DNA of 64,000 nt from Halioxenophilus sp033283405 (GCF_033283405.1 NZ_JAWMQR010000002.1:496001-560000); one strand, 5' to 3'. Positions 45,988 to 54,764 are shown, counted from the stretch's first letter. Notes: generated by a model from the sequence alone, not told the origin. Translations and numbers: made by a program.

Positions 45988-47910
45988 ATGAGTATTTTTA
46001 GTCATTATCAGGAGCGCTACACTGCCACCCAGGAAGAGGAGCTCACCATCCAAGAGTACCTCGACCTCTGCAAATCGGACCCAAGTGTATACGCCACCGC
46101 CGCCGAACGCATGCTGATGGCCATCGGTGATCCGGAACTGGTCGACACCTCCCTAGATACCCGCCTCTCCCGCATCTTCTCCAACAAAATTATCAAGCGA
46201 TACAAAGCCTTCGAAGAGTTTTATGGCATGGAGGAGGCCATCGAGCAGATTGTCTCTTTCTTTAAACACGCCGCTCAAGGCTTGGAAGAGAAGAAACAGA
46301 TTCTCTATCTGTTGGGGCCAGTAGGTGGTGGTAAATCCTCACTCGCAGAAAAATTGAAATCGCTGATGGAGCGCCAGCCCATCTATTGCATCAAAGACTC
46401 TCCGGTTTTTGAGAGCCCGCTGGGCCTGTTTGACCCAGATGAAGATGGTGAAATTCTTAGAGAGGATTATGGTATTCCTTCTCGTTATATAAAAACCATT
46501 ATGTCGCCTTGGGCGGTAAAAAGGCTGCACGATTACAATGGCGATATCAGCAAATTCAAGGTGGTAAAACTCTACCCCTCCATGCTGGATCAGGTGGCCA
46601 TTTCCAAAACCGAACCTGGCGACGAAAATAACCAGGACATCTCCTCGCTGGTGGGCAAGGTCGACATCCGCAAGTTGGAAGAGTTCCCGCAAAATGACCC
46701 CGATGCCTACAGTTTCTCCGGCGGCCTCTGCCGAGCCAACCAAGGCATCATGGAGTTCGTGGAGATGTTCAAGGCGCCCATCAAGGTGTTGCACCCACTG
46801 CTCACCGCCACCCAGGAGGGCAACTACAACAGCACCGAAGGGCTGGGAGCGATCCCCTTCGACGGCGTTATTCTTGCCCACTCCAACGAAAGTGAATGGC
46901 AGGCATTTAAAACCAACAAAAACAACGAAGCCTTTATCGACCGGGTTTACATCGTTAAAGTCCCCTACTGCTTACGCGTCTCGGAAGAGATTAAAATCTA
47001 CGAGAAGCTACTGGAAAACTCCTCTTTGGCTTATGCCCCATGCGCACCAGACACCTTGAGTATGCTCGCTCAATTCAGCGTACTGTCGCGCATTAAAGTA
47101 CCGGAGAACTCCAACGTCTATTCCAAAATGCGGGTCTATAACGGCGAGAATCTCAAAGATACCGACCCCAAAGCCAAGTCGTTGCAGGAGTACAAAGATA
47201 ACGCCGGCGTCGATGAAGGCATGTCAGGTTTATCCACCCGTTTTGCCTTCAAAATTTTGTCCAAGGTATTCAACTTCGACCCAACCGAAGTCGCCGCCAA
47301 CCCGGTACACTTGCTTTATGTGCTTGAACAGCAAATCGAACAAGAGCAGTACCAACAGGAGATACAAGATCGCTACGTCGGCTATTTAAAAGAGTTCCTA
47401 GCACCCAAATATGTAGAGTTTATTGGCAAGGAAATTCAAACCGCGTACCTGGAGTCCTACGCTGAGTACGGCCAAAATATTTTTGATCGCTACGTTACCT
47501 ATGCCGACTTCTGGATTCAGGATCAAGAGTATCGCGACCCTGAAACCGGCGAAATTTTAGATCGCGCCTCACTTAACGAGGAGTTGGAAAAAATTGAAAA
47601 ACCAGCCGGCATCAGTAACCCCAAAGATTTCCGCAATGAAGTGGTTAACTTTGTCTTGCGCGCCCGCGCCAACAACAACGGTAAAAATCCAGCTTGGAAC
47701 AGCTACGAAAAATTGCGTACGGTTATTGAGAAGAAAATGTTCTCCAATACCGAAGATTTACTGCCGGTTATCTCCTTTAATGCCAAGGCATCCAACGACG
47801 ACAAGAAAAAACACCAGGATTTTGTGCATCGCATGACCGAACGTGGCTACACAGAGAAACAGGTGCGCCTGTTATCTGAGTGGTATCTGCGGGTGAGAAA
47901 ATCACAGTAG
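45988..47910 (+). CDS. yeaG: PrkA/YeaG-type serine protein kinase
   Basis: A 640-residue protein with an AAA+ N-terminal domain (Walker A GPVGGGKSSLAEK near residues 110-122) and a C-terminal PrkA kinase-like domain. The family is linked to starvation survival in E. coli and to sporulation in Bacillus. It heads the conserved three-gene set yeaG-yeaH-spoVR. Confidence 0.94.
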   Translation: MSIFSHYQERYTATQEEELTIQEYLDLCKSDPSVYATAAERMLMAIGDPELVDTSLDTRLSRIFSNKIIKRYKAFEEFYGMEEAIEQIVSFFKHAAQGLEEKKQILYLLGPVGGGKSSLAEKLKSLMERQPIYCIKDSPVFESPLGLFDPDEDGEILREDYGIPSRYIKTIMSPWAVKRLHDYNGDISKFKVVKLYPSMLDQVAISKTEPGDENNQDISSLVGKVDIRKLEEFPQNDPDAYSFSGGLCRANQGIMEFVEMFKAPIKVLHPLLTATQEGNYNSTEGLGAIPFDGVILAHSNESEWQAFKTNKNNEAFIDRVYIVKVPYCLRVSEEIKIYEKLLENSSLAYAPCAPDTLSMLAQFSVLSRIKVPENSNVYSKMRVYNGENLKDTDPKAKSLQEYKDNAGVDEGMSGLSTRFAFKILSKVFNFDPTEVAANPVHLLYVLEQQIEQEQYQQEIQDRYVGYLKEFLAPKYVEFIGKEIQTAYLESYAEYGQNIFDRYVTYADFWIQDQEYRDPETGEILDRASLNEELEKIEKPAGISNPKDFRNEVVNFVLRARANNNGKNPAWNSYEKLRTVIEKKMFSNTEDLLPVISFNAKASNDDKKKHQDFVHRMTERGYTEKQVRLLSEWYLRVRKSQ

Positions 47911-47942
47911 TAACTATTGATCAATCACCCTGAGGAGATTTG

Positions 47943-49226
47943 ATGAGTTACATCATAGACCGAAGACTGAACGCCAAAAATAAGTCCATGGTGAATCGGC
48001 AGCGGTTTTTGCGTCGCTATCGTAGCCACATCAAGAAAGCGGTGTCCGAAGCCGTTACCCGCCGCTCGATTACCGATATGGAAAACGGGGAGCAGATCAG
48101 CATCCCCACCAAGGACATCACCGAACCCGTGTTTCACCACGGCCCCGGCGGTCATCAGGAGCGGGTACTGCCCGGTAACGACCAGTTTGTCTCCGGTGAC
48201 AGAATCCCCCGACCACCGGGTGGCGGAGGCGGTGGTGGCGGCTCGGGTGATGGCAGCGCCAGCAACCAGGGTGAGGGGATGGACGACTTCGTCTTCCAGA
48301 TTACCCAGGATGAGTTCCTCGATTTTATGTTCGAAGATCTGGAGCTACCTAACCTAGTCAAGCGCCAGCTCTCGGGCAATGAAGAGTTCAAAACCCGCCG
48401 CGCCGGCGTCTCCAACCAGGGGTCTCCCGGCCAGATTAATATCGTTCGTTCCCTGCGCTCTGCCAACGCCCGTCGCATTGCCTTAACCAGTGGTAAACGC
48501 AAAAAGATCAAAGCCCTGGAAGAGGAGCTGGCAGCACTCGAGGCGATGGACCCAGCCCTGCGCGACCACAAACGCATCGAAGCCGTTTTGGAAGAGATTG
48601 CCCACCTGCGCGCAGCGGTACAACGGGTACCCTGGCTGGACGACTTCGACATCAAATACAACTTGCAGGTTAAATACCCGGTCCCCCACAGCAAGGCCGT
48701 GATGTTCTGCATCATGGATGTCTCCGGCTCCATGAGCCAAGCCACCAAAGATATGGCCAAGCGCTTTTTTATCCTCCTGTACCTCTTTCTACAGCGCAAT
48801 TACGAACGCACCGATGTGGTCTTTATCCGCCACCACACCAGTGCCAAAGAGGTCGAGGAGGAGGAGTTTTTCTACTCCCGGGAGACCGGTGGCACCATTG
48901 TCTCCAGTGCGCTCTACCTGATGAAAGATATCCTTGAAGAGCGCTACCCAGCCAGTGAGTGGAACGTCTACGGCGCCCAGGCGTCCGATGGCGACAACTG
49001 GAACGACGACTCCAGCACCTGCTCAACACTGTTAATCAACGACATACTGCCCAAACTGCAGTACTACTCCTACATAGAGATCACCCCGCGCCAACATCAG
49101 GCGCTGTGGGAAGAGTATGAAACGGTCGCCGCCGCTTATCCGGATTGCTTCGCCATGCAGCAAATCATCGACATGGGCGATATCTATCCGGTATTCAGAG
49201 AATTGTTTCAAAAGAAAACTGCATGA
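47943..49226 (+). CDS. yeaH: YeaH/UPF0229 family protein with von Willebrand A-like domain
   Basis: ATG at 47943 follows GAGGAG. The 427-residue protein starts with a conserved basic helix (IIDRRLNAKNKSMVNRQRFL), has a Gly-rich low-complexity linker (residues ~80-108), and a C-terminal vWA fold with a MIDAS site DVSGSMS near 258. It is always found with YeaG and often SpoVR; molecular role unsettled. Confidence 0.93.
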   Translation: MSYIIDRRLNAKNKSMVNRQRFLRRYRSHIKKAVSEAVTRRSITDMENGEQISIPTKDITEPVFHHGPGGHQERVLPGNDQFVSGDRIPRPPGGGGGGGGSGDGSASNQGEGMDDFVFQITQDEFLDFMFEDLELPNLVKRQLSGNEEFKTRRAGVSNQGSPGQINIVRSLRSANARRIALTSGKRKKIKALEEELAALEAMDPALRDHKRIEAVLEEIAHLRAAVQRVPWLDDFDIKYNLQVKYPVPHSKAVMFCIMDVSGSMSQATKDMAKRFFILLYLFLQRNYERTDVVFIRHHTSAKEVEEEEFFYSRETGGTIVSSALYLMKDILEERYPASEWNVYGAQASDGDNWNDDSSTCSTLLINDILPKLQYYSYIEITPRQHQALWEEYETVAAAYPDCFAMQQIIDMGDIYPVFRELFQKKTA

Positions 49227-50731
49227 TGAATCAGCCTATATCGACCAGCTCGGAATGGACCTTCGAACTCATCGAAACTTACGATCGGGAAATTGGTGCC
49301 ATCGCCAAGGAGTATGGCCTCGACACCTACCCCAACCAGATCGAAATTATCAGCTCTGAGCAGATGATGGATGCCTACTCCTCGGTGGGCATGCCCATTG
49401 GCTACAGCCACTGGTCTTACGGTAAGCAGTTTCTCAATACCGAGCGCTCCTACAAGCGCGGCCAGATGGGCCTCGCCTACGAAATCGTGATCAACTCCTC
49501 GCCCTGCATCGCCTATTTGATGGAGGAGAACACCATGACCATGCAGGCGCTGGTAATTGCCCACGCCTGCTATGGCCACAACTCGTTCTTCAAGGGCAAT
49601 TACCTGTTCCGCGCCTGGACAGACGCCGAGTCCATTATCGACTACCTGGTGTTTGCCAAGAACTACGTCGCCAAATGCGAAGAACGGCACGGCATTGATG
49701 CCGTCGAGCAGCTACTCGACTCCTGCCACGCCCTGATGAACTATGGCGTCGACCGCTACCAGCGCCCCTACCCCATCTCCAATGCCGAAGAGCAGTTCCG
49801 TCAGAAAGAGCGGGAGGAGTACCTGCAACGACAGGTGAATGATTTGTGGCGCACAATTCCAGTGGCCGAGGCCAACCAAAGCCGCAAAGCCGAGTTCAAG
49901 TACCCCTCTGAACCACAAGAGAACCTGCTCTACTTCTTTGAGAAGAACGCCCCACTGCTGGAGCCCTGGCAGCGAGAGATAGTACGAATCGTGCGCAAGG
50001 TCGCGCAGTACTTCTATCCACAGCGGCAGACCCAGGTAATGAACGAAGGCTGGGCCACCTTTTGGCACTACACCCTGCTTAATACACTCTACGAGCGCGG
50101 CAAATTATCCGATGGCTTTATGCTGGAGTTTTTGCAATCCCACACCAGCGTGGTCTATCAACCGCCCTACAACAGCCGCTACTTTTCCGGCATAAACCCC
50201 TACACCCTGGGCTTTAGCATCTTTTCCGACATCCGCCGTATTTGCGAAAACCCAACCGCCGAGGATCGCGACTGGTTCCCGGAGATCGCCGGCAAGGATT
50301 GGGTGGAGACCCTGCACTTTGCCATGCGCAACTTTAAAGACGAGAGTTTTATTCTGCAGTACCTGTCACCCAAGGTGATGCGCGACCTGAAACTGTTCAC
50401 CATTGTCGATGACAACCTGGAGAACGACATCATTGTCGATGCCATTCACGATGGCGATGGCTACCAAAAAATCCGTGAATCCCTGGCCGGGCAGTACAAC
50501 CTGGGTAACCGCGAACCCAATATTCAGGTAACCCGGGTCAATGTCCGCGGTGATCGCTCAATCACACTGGAACACACCCGCCACAACCGGGTGCCTCTGG
50601 CCGATGCTACCGAAGAGGTATTGCGCCACGTGCATCGAATCTGGGGGTTCGATGTCCATCTGCACTCACTAGATGATGGTGTTATCTGCGAAAGCTACCA
50701 CTGCCCGCCCCATGCCGAGGCCAACGAGTAG
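49223..50731 (+). CDS. spoVR: SpoVR family protein
   Basis: ATG at 49223 overlaps the yeaH stop (ATGA). The 502-residue protein carries the SpoVR core: AHACYGHNSFFKGNYLFRAW, QTQVMNEGWATFWHY (a possible HE/metal-like helix) and NPYTLGFSIFSDIRRI. Required for spore cortex in Bacillus, but widespread in non-sporing bacteria as part of the yeaGH stress operon. Confidence 0.94.
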   Translation: MMNQPISTSSEWTFELIETYDREIGAIAKEYGLDTYPNQIEIISSEQMMDAYSSVGMPIGYSHWSYGKQFLNTERSYKRGQMGLAYEIVINSSPCIAYLMEENTMTMQALVIAHACYGHNSFFKGNYLFRAWTDAESIIDYLVFAKNYVAKCEERHGIDAVEQLLDSCHALMNYGVDRYQRPYPISNAEEQFRQKEREEYLQRQVNDLWRTIPVAEANQSRKAEFKYPSEPQENLLYFFEKNAPLLEPWQREIVRIVRKVAQYFYPQRQTQVMNEGWATFWHYTLLNTLYERGKLSDGFMLEFLQSHTSVVYQPPYNSRYFSGINPYTLGFSIFSDIRRICENPTAEDRDWFPEIAGKDWVETLHFAMRNFKDESFILQYLSPKVMRDLKLFTIVDDNLENDIIVDAIHDGDGYQKIRESLAGQYNLGNREPNIQVTRVNVRGDRSITLEHTRHNRVPLADATEEVLRHVHRIWGFDVHLHSLDDGVICESYHCPPHAEANE

Positions 50732-50774
50732 AATTTGAATGTGGTGATTGTCTAGGTGGCAGTTTGGCCTGGCA

Positions 50775-51338
50775 CTAAACCAGCAACTGATTGATGGCGC
50801 CCACCAGGGCGTCGTTTTCGAAAGGTTTTCGCAACACAGCATTGGCACCCTCGTCCAGGGCTTGATTCAAGCCATCTTCGGTTTCAGCAGAGACCACTAA
50901 CACCTTCAGATGCTTCAGCTCCTCCTGGGAACGGATATAACGCAGCACGCCATAGCCATCCAGGCCAGGCATTTTCAAATCCAGGGTAATCACGGCCGGT
51001 TTAAGCGTTGCCAATTGCGCACCGGCACTGAAGCCATCGTGCGCCACATCCACCGTAAACCCCTCCCGGCGCAGCACACGGCTAATGGCCGAAGCCATCT
51101 CTTTGTTGTCTTCAACCACTAGAACTGAGCGGGGCGCACCGTCGAACTCCTCTGGCACAGGCAGGTCATTCTCGCGCAGGAAAGCCACGAAATCCTCTTC
51201 ACGAATGCGATGATCACCCCGGCCGGGGAGCTTGTAGGCGCGCAGCTTGCCGCGCTCGATCCAGCGGATAATGGTACGAAAGTTCACACCGCAATACTTG
51301 GCCGCCTCACCGGTGGTCAGAACCCGAATCTCAGCCAT
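50775..51338 (-). CDS. HTH-REC regulator (excisionase/MerR-like HTH, then receiver domain)
   Basis: A 187-residue protein with the DNA-binding part first: VLTTGEAAKYCGVNFRTIIRWIERGKLRAYKLPGRGDHRIREEDF is a helix_turn_helix_17/excisionase (BldC-like) domain. A short linker leads to a complete receiver (residues ~70-187) with VVEDN, phospho-Asp D120 in ITLDLKMPG, and Lys in LRKPF. The order is the reverse of ordinary response regulators, and there is no separate output domain. Divergent from the REC-histidine kinase gene. Targets unknown. Confidence 0.9.
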   Translation of the reverse strand: MAEIRVLTTGEAAKYCGVNFRTIIRWIERGKLRAYKLPGRGDHRIREEDFVAFLRENDLPVPEEFDGAPRSVLVVEDNKEMASAISRVLRREGFTVDVAHDGFSAGAQLATLKPAVITLDLKMPGLDGYGVLRYIRSQEELKHLKVLVVSAETEDGLNQALDEGANAVLRKPFENDALVGAINQLLV

Positions 51339-51512
51339 TACTTACAACATCCTCAATAGTTCAGGGTCAGCCTGTCTTCTGCCTCTTTTTATTTTGGTGA
51401 TCGGAGCGCCCTCCTCTCCGAGCTGTGCAGCGGCGATCACTATAACCTGCCTTACATGACAAATGTACATATTTTGACAAATCTTTATACATTTATTTTA
51501 CATTAGACAACA
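51339..51512. promoter_or_regulatory. AT-rich upstream region with repeated GACAA / TGTA elements
   Basis: Unlike its GC-rich surroundings, 51450-51540 is AT-rich. GACAA or GACA occurs at 51458, 51476, 51506 and 51515. On the minus strand, ATGTA is repeated several times. Such an array in front of an excisionase-type HTH gene is a good candidate for its own operator. The minus-strand promoter of the HTH-REC gene must lie here (TATAGT is a possible -10). Confidence 0.45.
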
Positions 51513-51540
51513 TTGACAGCTTAGTCAGGTAATGTACAAT
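51513..51540 (+). promoter_or_regulatory. Sigma-70 promoter candidate
   Basis: TTGACA (51513-51518), 16-bp spacer, TACAAT (51535-51540): near-consensus, plus strand. The expected transcript starts near 51547 and meets terminator T1 about 80 nt later, well before the kinase ORF at 51812. Confidence 0.65.
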
Positions 51541-51546
51541 GGACAC

Positions 51547-51627
51547 ATCTCTTAGCGGTTAACAGGTTAATCGCACCAACGAACACCCTAAGACCCTTTC
51601 CCCTCAGCTGTATCGAGGGGTTTTTTT
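51547..51627 (+). ncRNA. Candidate small RNA between promoter and terminator T1
   Basis: About 80 nt lie between the near-consensus promoter and the first intrinsic terminator, with no ORF preceded by a Shine-Dalgarno. It does not match a small RNA family I recognise. It may instead be the attenuated leader of the downstream kinase gene. Confidence 0.45.
51600..51627 (+). terminator. Intrinsic terminator T1 upstream of the REC-kinase gene
   Basis: CCCCTC-AGCTGTATC-GAGGGG followed by seven T. 184 bp before the kinase start codon. Confidence 0.85.
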
Positions 51628-51679
51628 CTTCCCTGGCGCCTGTTTGCAACAAGCGCCGAAATCGATTGACATGGTTTAT

Positions 51680-51711
51680 AGCCCCCAAGCTGTTTATGGG
51701 GGCTTTTTTTT
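51680..51711 (+). terminator. Intrinsic terminator T2 upstream of the REC-kinase gene
   Basis: AGCCCCC-AAGCTGTTTAT-GGGGGCT followed by a T-run. A further hairpin (GGCGC-C-TGTT-TGC-AACA-A-GCGCC, 51635-51657) lies between T1 and T2, and another (AACCTCCCTG / CAGGGGGTT, 51733-51762) lies downstream, so the leader is highly structured. Confidence 0.88.
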
Positions 51712-51811
51712 ACGTGTATACTCTGGCCGGTCAACCTCCCTGGGCCTGCCTAGCAGGGGGTTAATCAATAACCACGAAACCCGGCCTTGCCAACCACAAT
51801 AAGTCAATCGC

Positions 51812-53113
51812 ATGAATCCTCCTCAGGCACAGAGTCCGAGAATTCTGGTCACCGATGATAGCCCGGTGAACCAACTGCTAATTCAATCCATACTTAGCCC
51901 AATCTACAGCCAGGTGATTCAAGCCGAAAATGGTGCCAGCTGCCTGGCCACCATGTCGGAACAGAACATCGACCTATTGCTGCTGGATATGAATATGCCG
52001 GAGATCTCCGGTATGGATGTGCTGAAACAGATTCCCAAATTACCGCGCAACCGTCAGCCTCGGGTATTGGTGGTCTCCTCCGACAACCGCCCCGACACCG
52101 TGGCCGCCGCTTTTCAGCAGGGTGCCGACGACTATCTCACCACCCCGTTCAGCCGCGAGGAGTTGTTGGCCCGGGTACAAACGCAATTGGCTCTGCGCCG
52201 CCGTGCGCAATACCTGGAGGAGCTGGTAACCAGCCGCACCCGGGAGTTGAGTGAAACCAACCAGCGCCTGAAACAGACGCACCATCAGTTGATGCAGGCG
52301 GAAAAAATGGCCTCACTCGGCCAGCTCTCGGCCGGCATCGCCCACGAAATCAACAACCCAATCGCCTACATCAACTCCAACCTGCAAACCTTGGCGCTCT
52401 ACTGCAGCGACTTCGCCCAGCTGTTCTCCGCCTTCGTGCAGCTCCCTGACGATCTGGCCGACAGTAAAGCCTGGTTGGATGCTCGCCAACAGTTGCAAAA
52501 GCAGGATTACAATTTTTTAGTGGACGATGCCAAACAGCTGGTGGCCGAATCCCTTACCGGTGTCGAGCGGGTCACGCAGATCATTAACGACTTAAAAGTA
52601 TTTTCGCACCCCGAACAAAACGCCTGGCAGCCGGGCGACATTAACGCCTGCATTGTTTCGGCCCTGAATATCGCCGGCAACCAGCTAAAATACAAAGCGC
52701 GGGTAACCAAAAATTTCAGCATGCTGCCCATGGTCGAGTGCGTCATGCCGCAAATTAATCAGGTTTTGGTCAACCTGTTGGTTAATGCCGCTCAGGCAAT
52801 TGAAGAGTACGGTGACATCACCATTACCACCGAGCAGACCAACGCGAATGAAATCACCATAACCATTACCGACTCCGGAAGTGGCATTCCGAAATCGGTA
52901 CTGGATCGAATCTACGACCCGTTTTTTACCACCAAACCGGTGGGCGAAGGTACCGGTCTGGGGCTGGCCGTCTCCTACGGCATAATACAAAATCATCAGG
53001 GCACCATTACCGCCAACAGCAAGAAGGGCGAAGGCACCACCTTTACCATAACCCTGCCCATTCATCACCTGCAACCCAGCGATGCTGATCGCCTGTCACT
53101 TCGCCCGGAGTGA
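51812..53113 (+). CDS. REC-histidine kinase hybrid (soluble)
   Basis: A 433-residue cytoplasmic protein with no membrane segment. Receiver domain first (residues ~8-125; VTDD, phospho-Asp D59 in LLLLDMNMPE), then a coiled coil (~130-165), the HisKA H-box AHEINNPIAYINSNL with H178, and an HATPase with NLLVNAAQAI, DSGSGIP and GTGLGLAVSYG. The conserved receiver Lys (normally TKPF) is Thr111 (TTPF), so signal relay through this receiver may be altered. Likely partner of the divergent HTH-REC protein. Overlaps the EamA gene end by 18 nt, convergently. Confidence 0.92.
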   Translation: MNPPQAQSPRILVTDDSPVNQLLIQSILSPIYSQVIQAENGASCLATMSEQNIDLLLLDMNMPEISGMDVLKQIPKLPRNRQPRVLVVSSDNRPDTVAAAFQQGADDYLTTPFSREELLARVQTQLALRRRAQYLEELVTSRTRELSETNQRLKQTHHQLMQAEKMASLGQLSAGIAHEINNPIAYINSNLQTLALYCSDFAQLFSAFVQLPDDLADSKAWLDARQQLQKQDYNFLVDDAKQLVAESLTGVERVTQIINDLKVFSHPEQNAWQPGDINACIVSALNIAGNQLKYKARVTKNFSMLPMVECVMPQINQVLVNLLVNAAQAIEEYGDITITTEQTNANEITITITDSGSGIPKSVLDRIYDPFFTTKPVGEGTGLGLAVSYGIIQNHQGTITANSKKGEGTTFTITLPIHHLQPSDADRLSLRPE

Positions 53114-54022
53114 TTGGCCGGTAAACTTATTGGCCGCTGAATTTTTCCCTAGTCGCACTTTAAACAGCATCGTCAAGTCGGAATAAATCAACAGACCAAA
53201 CAGTAAAATTAACGCACCAAAAAGGAAGGCCGCGTTAATCTGCTCGCCTTTAAAAATCACACCCAGCACAATCGCTAACACCGGCGAGATCATACTCACC
53301 AACGAAACCGAGCTGGCCGATAGATGCTTCAATAAATAGTAGTAAGCACTAAAGCCTAACACCGATGCCACCACGGCCAGATAGACCAGCGCCATGGTTG
53401 GCTGCCAATGAACAGTTGCCGGCAGCTCACCGCCGGTGAACCACCAACTCAACCATAGCCCCGGCAGCGCACAAAACATCGAGCCACCACTCTGCTGCAC
53501 CGGTGGCACCTGTGAGTTTTGCTTTTTCATCATTACCGCCGATATCGCAAATAGAGAGGTAGCCAGCAACATGGCGAGAATACCCAATACCGAATCAATG
53601 CCAATCCGCATCTGATCAATAAACACCACCACCAGGCCGACAAACGCTACCGCAATACCGGCACTGCGTTTCATACCCATGGTTTCGCGCAACACGATTT
53701 TCGATAGCAGCCCAACAAAAAATGGGGCCGATGAGAACAGCAGAGACACCAACCCGGTGGGAATATGCCCGGTCGACCAATAGACCAAAGGCATGCTGGG
53801 AAAAACGCCGATAGAGGCGATAGCGCTGGTTAGCCAAAAGCGCCGTTCGGCCACCACCGCCGCGCCAATAAATGGCAGCGTGAGCACCACCAGAACCACA
53901 CCCAACAGCATGCGCACACTCAACGACAATAAAAACCCCAAATCCTGTGTACTAAAAAAGATAGCCAACGGCGTCGTTGCCCAAACGACCACAACAAAAA
54001 TATAGGCAGCTGCAATTTTCAC
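53096..54022 (-). CDS. EamA/DMT family transporter
   Basis: A 308-residue, ten-helix drug/metabolite transporter with two EamA repeats (helices ~1-5 and ~6-10). The GTG at 54022 is preceded by GGAG (6 nt) and starts VKIAAAYIFVVVVWATTPLAIF, typical for the family; an in-frame TTG at 54046 lies in the terminator T-tract and is not likely. Substrate unknown; the leader suggests an amino acid (see leader entry). Confidence 0.9.
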   Translation of the reverse strand: MKIAAAYIFVVVVWATTPLAIFFSTQDLGFLLSLSVRMLLGVVLVVLTLPFIGAAVVAERRFWLTSAIASIGVFPSMPLVYWSTGHIPTGLVSLLFSSAPFFVGLLSKIVLRETMGMKRSAGIAVAFVGLVVVFIDQMRIGIDSVLGILAMLLATSLFAISAVMMKKQNSQVPPVQQSGGSMFCALPGLWLSWWFTGGELPATVHWQPTMALVYLAVVASVLGFSAYYYLLKHLSASSVSLVSMISPVLAIVLGVIFKGEQINAAFLFGALILLFGLLIYSDLTMLFKVRLGKNSAANKFTGQSLRAK

Positions 54023-54044
54023 ACTAAGCTCCAAATCAGCAGGC

Positions 54045-54076
54045 AAAAAAAAAGCCGCAGTGTTGGCTGCGGCTTT
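54045..54076 (-). terminator. Intrinsic terminator directly upstream of the EamA gene
   Basis: On the minus strand: AAAGCCGCAG-CCAACA-CTGCGGCTTT followed by more T. The U-tract ends 22 nt before the GTG start, so it must regulate that gene. A second small hairpin (TGATTG-TTA-CAATCA, 54086-54100) precedes it. Confidence 0.9.
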
Positions 54077-54097
54077 CGAGTTTCTTGATTGTTACAA

Positions 54098-54211
54098 TCA
54101 GAGGTTATTCAACCAAACTCCAGGCCAACAGCACATAATGCGCAACACGCGACACCAGCGAACTGGGCGAGCAGCAGCAAAAGTCGGTTTGGAACGGAGT
54201 AGTGTCATCAT
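54098..54211 (-). CDS. Candidate leader peptide of EamA attenuator
   Basis: A 37-codon ORF with C-R-V-L-R-I-M-C-C-W-P-G-V-W-L-N-N-L at its end. It contains three Cys and three Trp codons, including TGC-TGT-TGG in a row. The bases TGTTGGC within these codons (54124-54130) are exactly complementary to GCCAACA in the terminator (54061-54067), so ribosome position could decide between antiterminator and terminator. No strong Shine-Dalgarno is visible. Confidence 0.45.
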   Translation of the reverse strand: MMTLLRSKPTFAAARPVRWCRVLRIMCCWPGVWLNNL

Positions 54212-54376
54212 GGGTGAATAATCAGATAAAAAAACAGATAAATTAGTGCCAGAAGTGGCCAATGAATTCGCTGGAGTCTGGTGGCATTCAATCGGCAGGT
54301 CAAGTTATTTTTCGGCCGCTTCAGGCTTAACCCGGCTTTTTGGCGCGCATAAAATATTTTCGCTAGCGGTAACCAT

Positions 54377-54739
54377 TTACTTGGCGGCGCTGCGCTCTAT
54401 CTCCACACCCACTTGGCTGGCCCGCGGCACCGTCGATTTTTTTGCCACACGGATACGCACCCAGGGCAAGCCAAAACGATTAATTAAACGCGCCGCCAAA
54501 TCCTCAACAAACGACTCCAGCAACAGATGGGTATGCTCGTTGGCGTACAGTTGAATATATTCAGCCACCTCCGCGTAATTAAGTGTACGGGCAATATCGT
54601 CGCTCTCCGCCGCCTGGCGAATATCCCAGCCCATGGCAAGGCTGACCGACAGCATCTGCTTGACCTGTTGCTCCCAGGGATAGATTCCAATTACGGTTTC
54701 CACCCCAAGATCGTCAATAAATACCTTATCCACAGACAT
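54377..54739 (-). CDS. folB: Dihydroneopterin aldolase
   Basis: FolB cleaves dihydroneopterin in folate synthesis. ATG at 54739 (MSVDKVFIDDLGVETVIGIYPWE) gives 120 residues, the family length, with the catalytic Lys region near LPWVRIRVAKKS. Upstream in-frame TTG/GTG codons are possible starts. Next to tsaD but on the same strand, with a 25-bp gap. Confidence 0.93.
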   Translation of the reverse strand: MSVDKVFIDDLGVETVIGIYPWEQQVKQMLSVSLAMGWDIRQAAESDDIARTLNYAEVAEYIQLYANEHTHLLLESFVEDLAARLINRFGLPWVRIRVAKKSTVPRASQVGVEIERSAAK

Positions 54740-54764
54740 CACACTCAACAAAAAACGGCGTCGG

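Noticed and set aside
54246..54554. 102-codon plus-strand ORF opposite folB
   Set aside because: Overlaps folB on the other strand and has no coding features.
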